Of a stretch of DNA of 64,000 nt, positions 63,067 to 64,000 are shown piece by piece. The translations under genes and the position numbers were made by a program. Location of the stretch: contig CM058239.1 of the NCBI GenBank assembly GCA_030180135.1, forward strand, positions 64,673,823 to 64,737,822. Direction: 5' to 3'. The notes under the pieces were generated by a model. It did not search any database, was not told the origin of the DNA, and was given only the letters and a program-made list of their open reading frames with translations. This stretch comes from Orychophragmus violaceus. Taxonomy: Eukaryota; Streptophyta; Magnoliopsida; Brassicales; Brassicaceae. Every line of letters starts with the position of its first letter. The first letter of the stretch is position 1.

Positions 63067-64000
63067 GGTTTTCACTTGTAGATGCCTTTGAGGCTTGGTT
63101 TTATTAAGTAATTGCTACAATGTACCTGCTTTAAGCAGAGTTGTCTTTCATTTTCTTGTAAGAATTTGAATGTTTTTCATTTTGATAAAAGACTAGTTTG
63201 TTCTTTTGATCTTAATGAAATATTAATTGTAGCACCCTATTCATGGAATGGGTTTTATGTCTTAAACCAAAGAGTGCCTAAATGTAACATAAATACCGCA
63301 ATTGGTTTAAATCTGATAAGTTAAACCTGATTTTTCTTGGCATAATTTTTGGTCACATAGAGTAAGTCAGATTCAGAAACCCCATAGTTATGGACTTTTG
63401 GGCTCATTTGAATGGAAATCTTATGAGACTTGAATTCTGCTTACTAGACCAAAAGAAAAGGGCCCATCTTAGCCGAGCTAGAGAAAGGCCCAAAGGCTTA
63501 TTGGACATTGAACATACTCATGTATGTGGTCCGATGAGCAGTAATGCCAGAGAAAATTTCCTGTACTTCATTGTCTCTATTGATTACTTCAGTGAGTGTG
63601 ACTGTGTTCATTTGATGAGACACGAGTCGGAATTCTTTGACATGGTCGAAAGAGTTCCAGAATGAAGTATAGAATCTGAATGACAGAAGTATTAAGACTC
63701 TGGATTAGATCACGAGTGAGAATACTTAAGTCATTGATTGTGTGATCATCTGAATGAGTGTGAAGTCGTTTCACAGCTCACTTCTCCTGAAAAACTAGAG
63801 GTGTTTCTGTGAGAATGAATCAGATCTTATTAGAAATGATTAAAGATGAGTCACACGAATCTTCCATGATATTCTTTAAGAATAACGCTCTAGAAATATC
63901 TAAGTTTACGCTGAAATAGTTCCACCAATATCAGTTGAAAGACACCACATAAATGTGGATTGGAATCGATCCAAATTCGTCTTTACTGAGTATTTGTAGT
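63067..64000 (+). pseudogene. Copia-O protease end and integrase remnant
   Basis: 63115-63170 reads NCYNVPALSRVVFHF, the protease end. After more stops, 63390-63665 carries LLDIEHTHVCGPMSSNAREN, FIVSIDYFSECDCVHLMRHE and FFDMVERV, the integrase core start in which the first catalytic Asp (normally HTDVCGP or HSDVCGP) is His. Beyond 63665 the frame is lost. 63700-64000 mirrors the Copia-C interior near 6950-7230. Confidence 0.85.

Larger units (their letters stand above)
59759..64000 (+). mobile_element. Copia-O, Ty1/copia retrotransposon, 5' part
   Basis: Plus-strand element of the same family as Copia-C: LTR (59759-60442), primer site, GATC-rich leader, Gag, and decayed protease and integrase up to the window end. 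Gags are about 95% identical to Copia-C by eye; LTRs are more different. The flank before the LTR is CTACC (59754-59758); the right duplication is outside. Confidence 0.92.

Overview
This window is repeat-dominated plant nuclear DNA, most likely pericentromeric or other heterochromatin of a Brassicaceae species. The basis is the mix of Ty3 and Ty1/copia LTR retrotransposons, an Athila-type element with a tRNA-Asp primer site, CACTA and MULE DNA transposons, AT-rich spacers, and gene fragments with plant exon-intron structure. I see no complete host gene, no tRNA or rRNA gene and no CRISPR array. The species cannot be fixed from sequence alone. Element names with letters (Copia-A to Copia-O) are mine.

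Layout: 1-2047 is the 5' end of Copia-A (minus strand), inserted into the integrase of a decayed Ty3 element, Ty3-B (minus; 2048-3960 plus 11437-14863). Ty3-B is split again by Copia-C (3961-11436, minus, target duplication CCTCC). At 15503-26229 a decayed chromovirus-like Ty3-D (plus) is split by a non-autonomous Athila element (17184-25041, minus, target duplication GTTAG). 26230-28540 is AT-rich spacer with a diverged tandem repeat. 28548-31128 is a decayed MULE with an inverted, converging ULP1-type protease remnant.

31431-38188 is Ty3-G, the one intact and apparently young element: 952-bp LTRs, target duplication GACAA and a 1604-codon gag-pol ORF whose C-terminal 119 codons lie inside the 3' LTR. 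Around it is the long LTR of an old minus-strand Ty3 element H (pieces at 38194-39239, 41079-41884 and 54321-54599). That LTR is broken by CACTA-I (39243-41075) and by a larger CACTA-J (41888-54317). CACTA-J contains CACTA-K (42158-44331) and Copia-L (45082-53519). Copia-L is itself split by a gene-capturing CACTA, element M (47577-51010). The nesting is therefore four deep: LTR H, CACTA-J, Copia-L, CACTA-M. From 56229 a plus-strand Ty3-N runs until it is cut at 59759 by Copia-O, a plus-strand relative of Copia-C that leaves the window.

The most interesting content is CACTA-M. It carries exon-intron fragments of a PLAC8-like gene, of the mitochondrial pyruvate dehydrogenase E1-alpha gene (five exons, intact splice sites, native stop codon) and of a casein kinase 1-like gene. 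The PLAC8-like exon and the E1-alpha exons are in the same phase across one putative intron, so a 145-residue chimeric ORF is possible. Second is an LTR-encoded Pol tail, with a polypurine tract inside codons, shared by three divergent Ty3 elements in this window. Third are element-specific arrays of short palindromes in LTRs and leaders.
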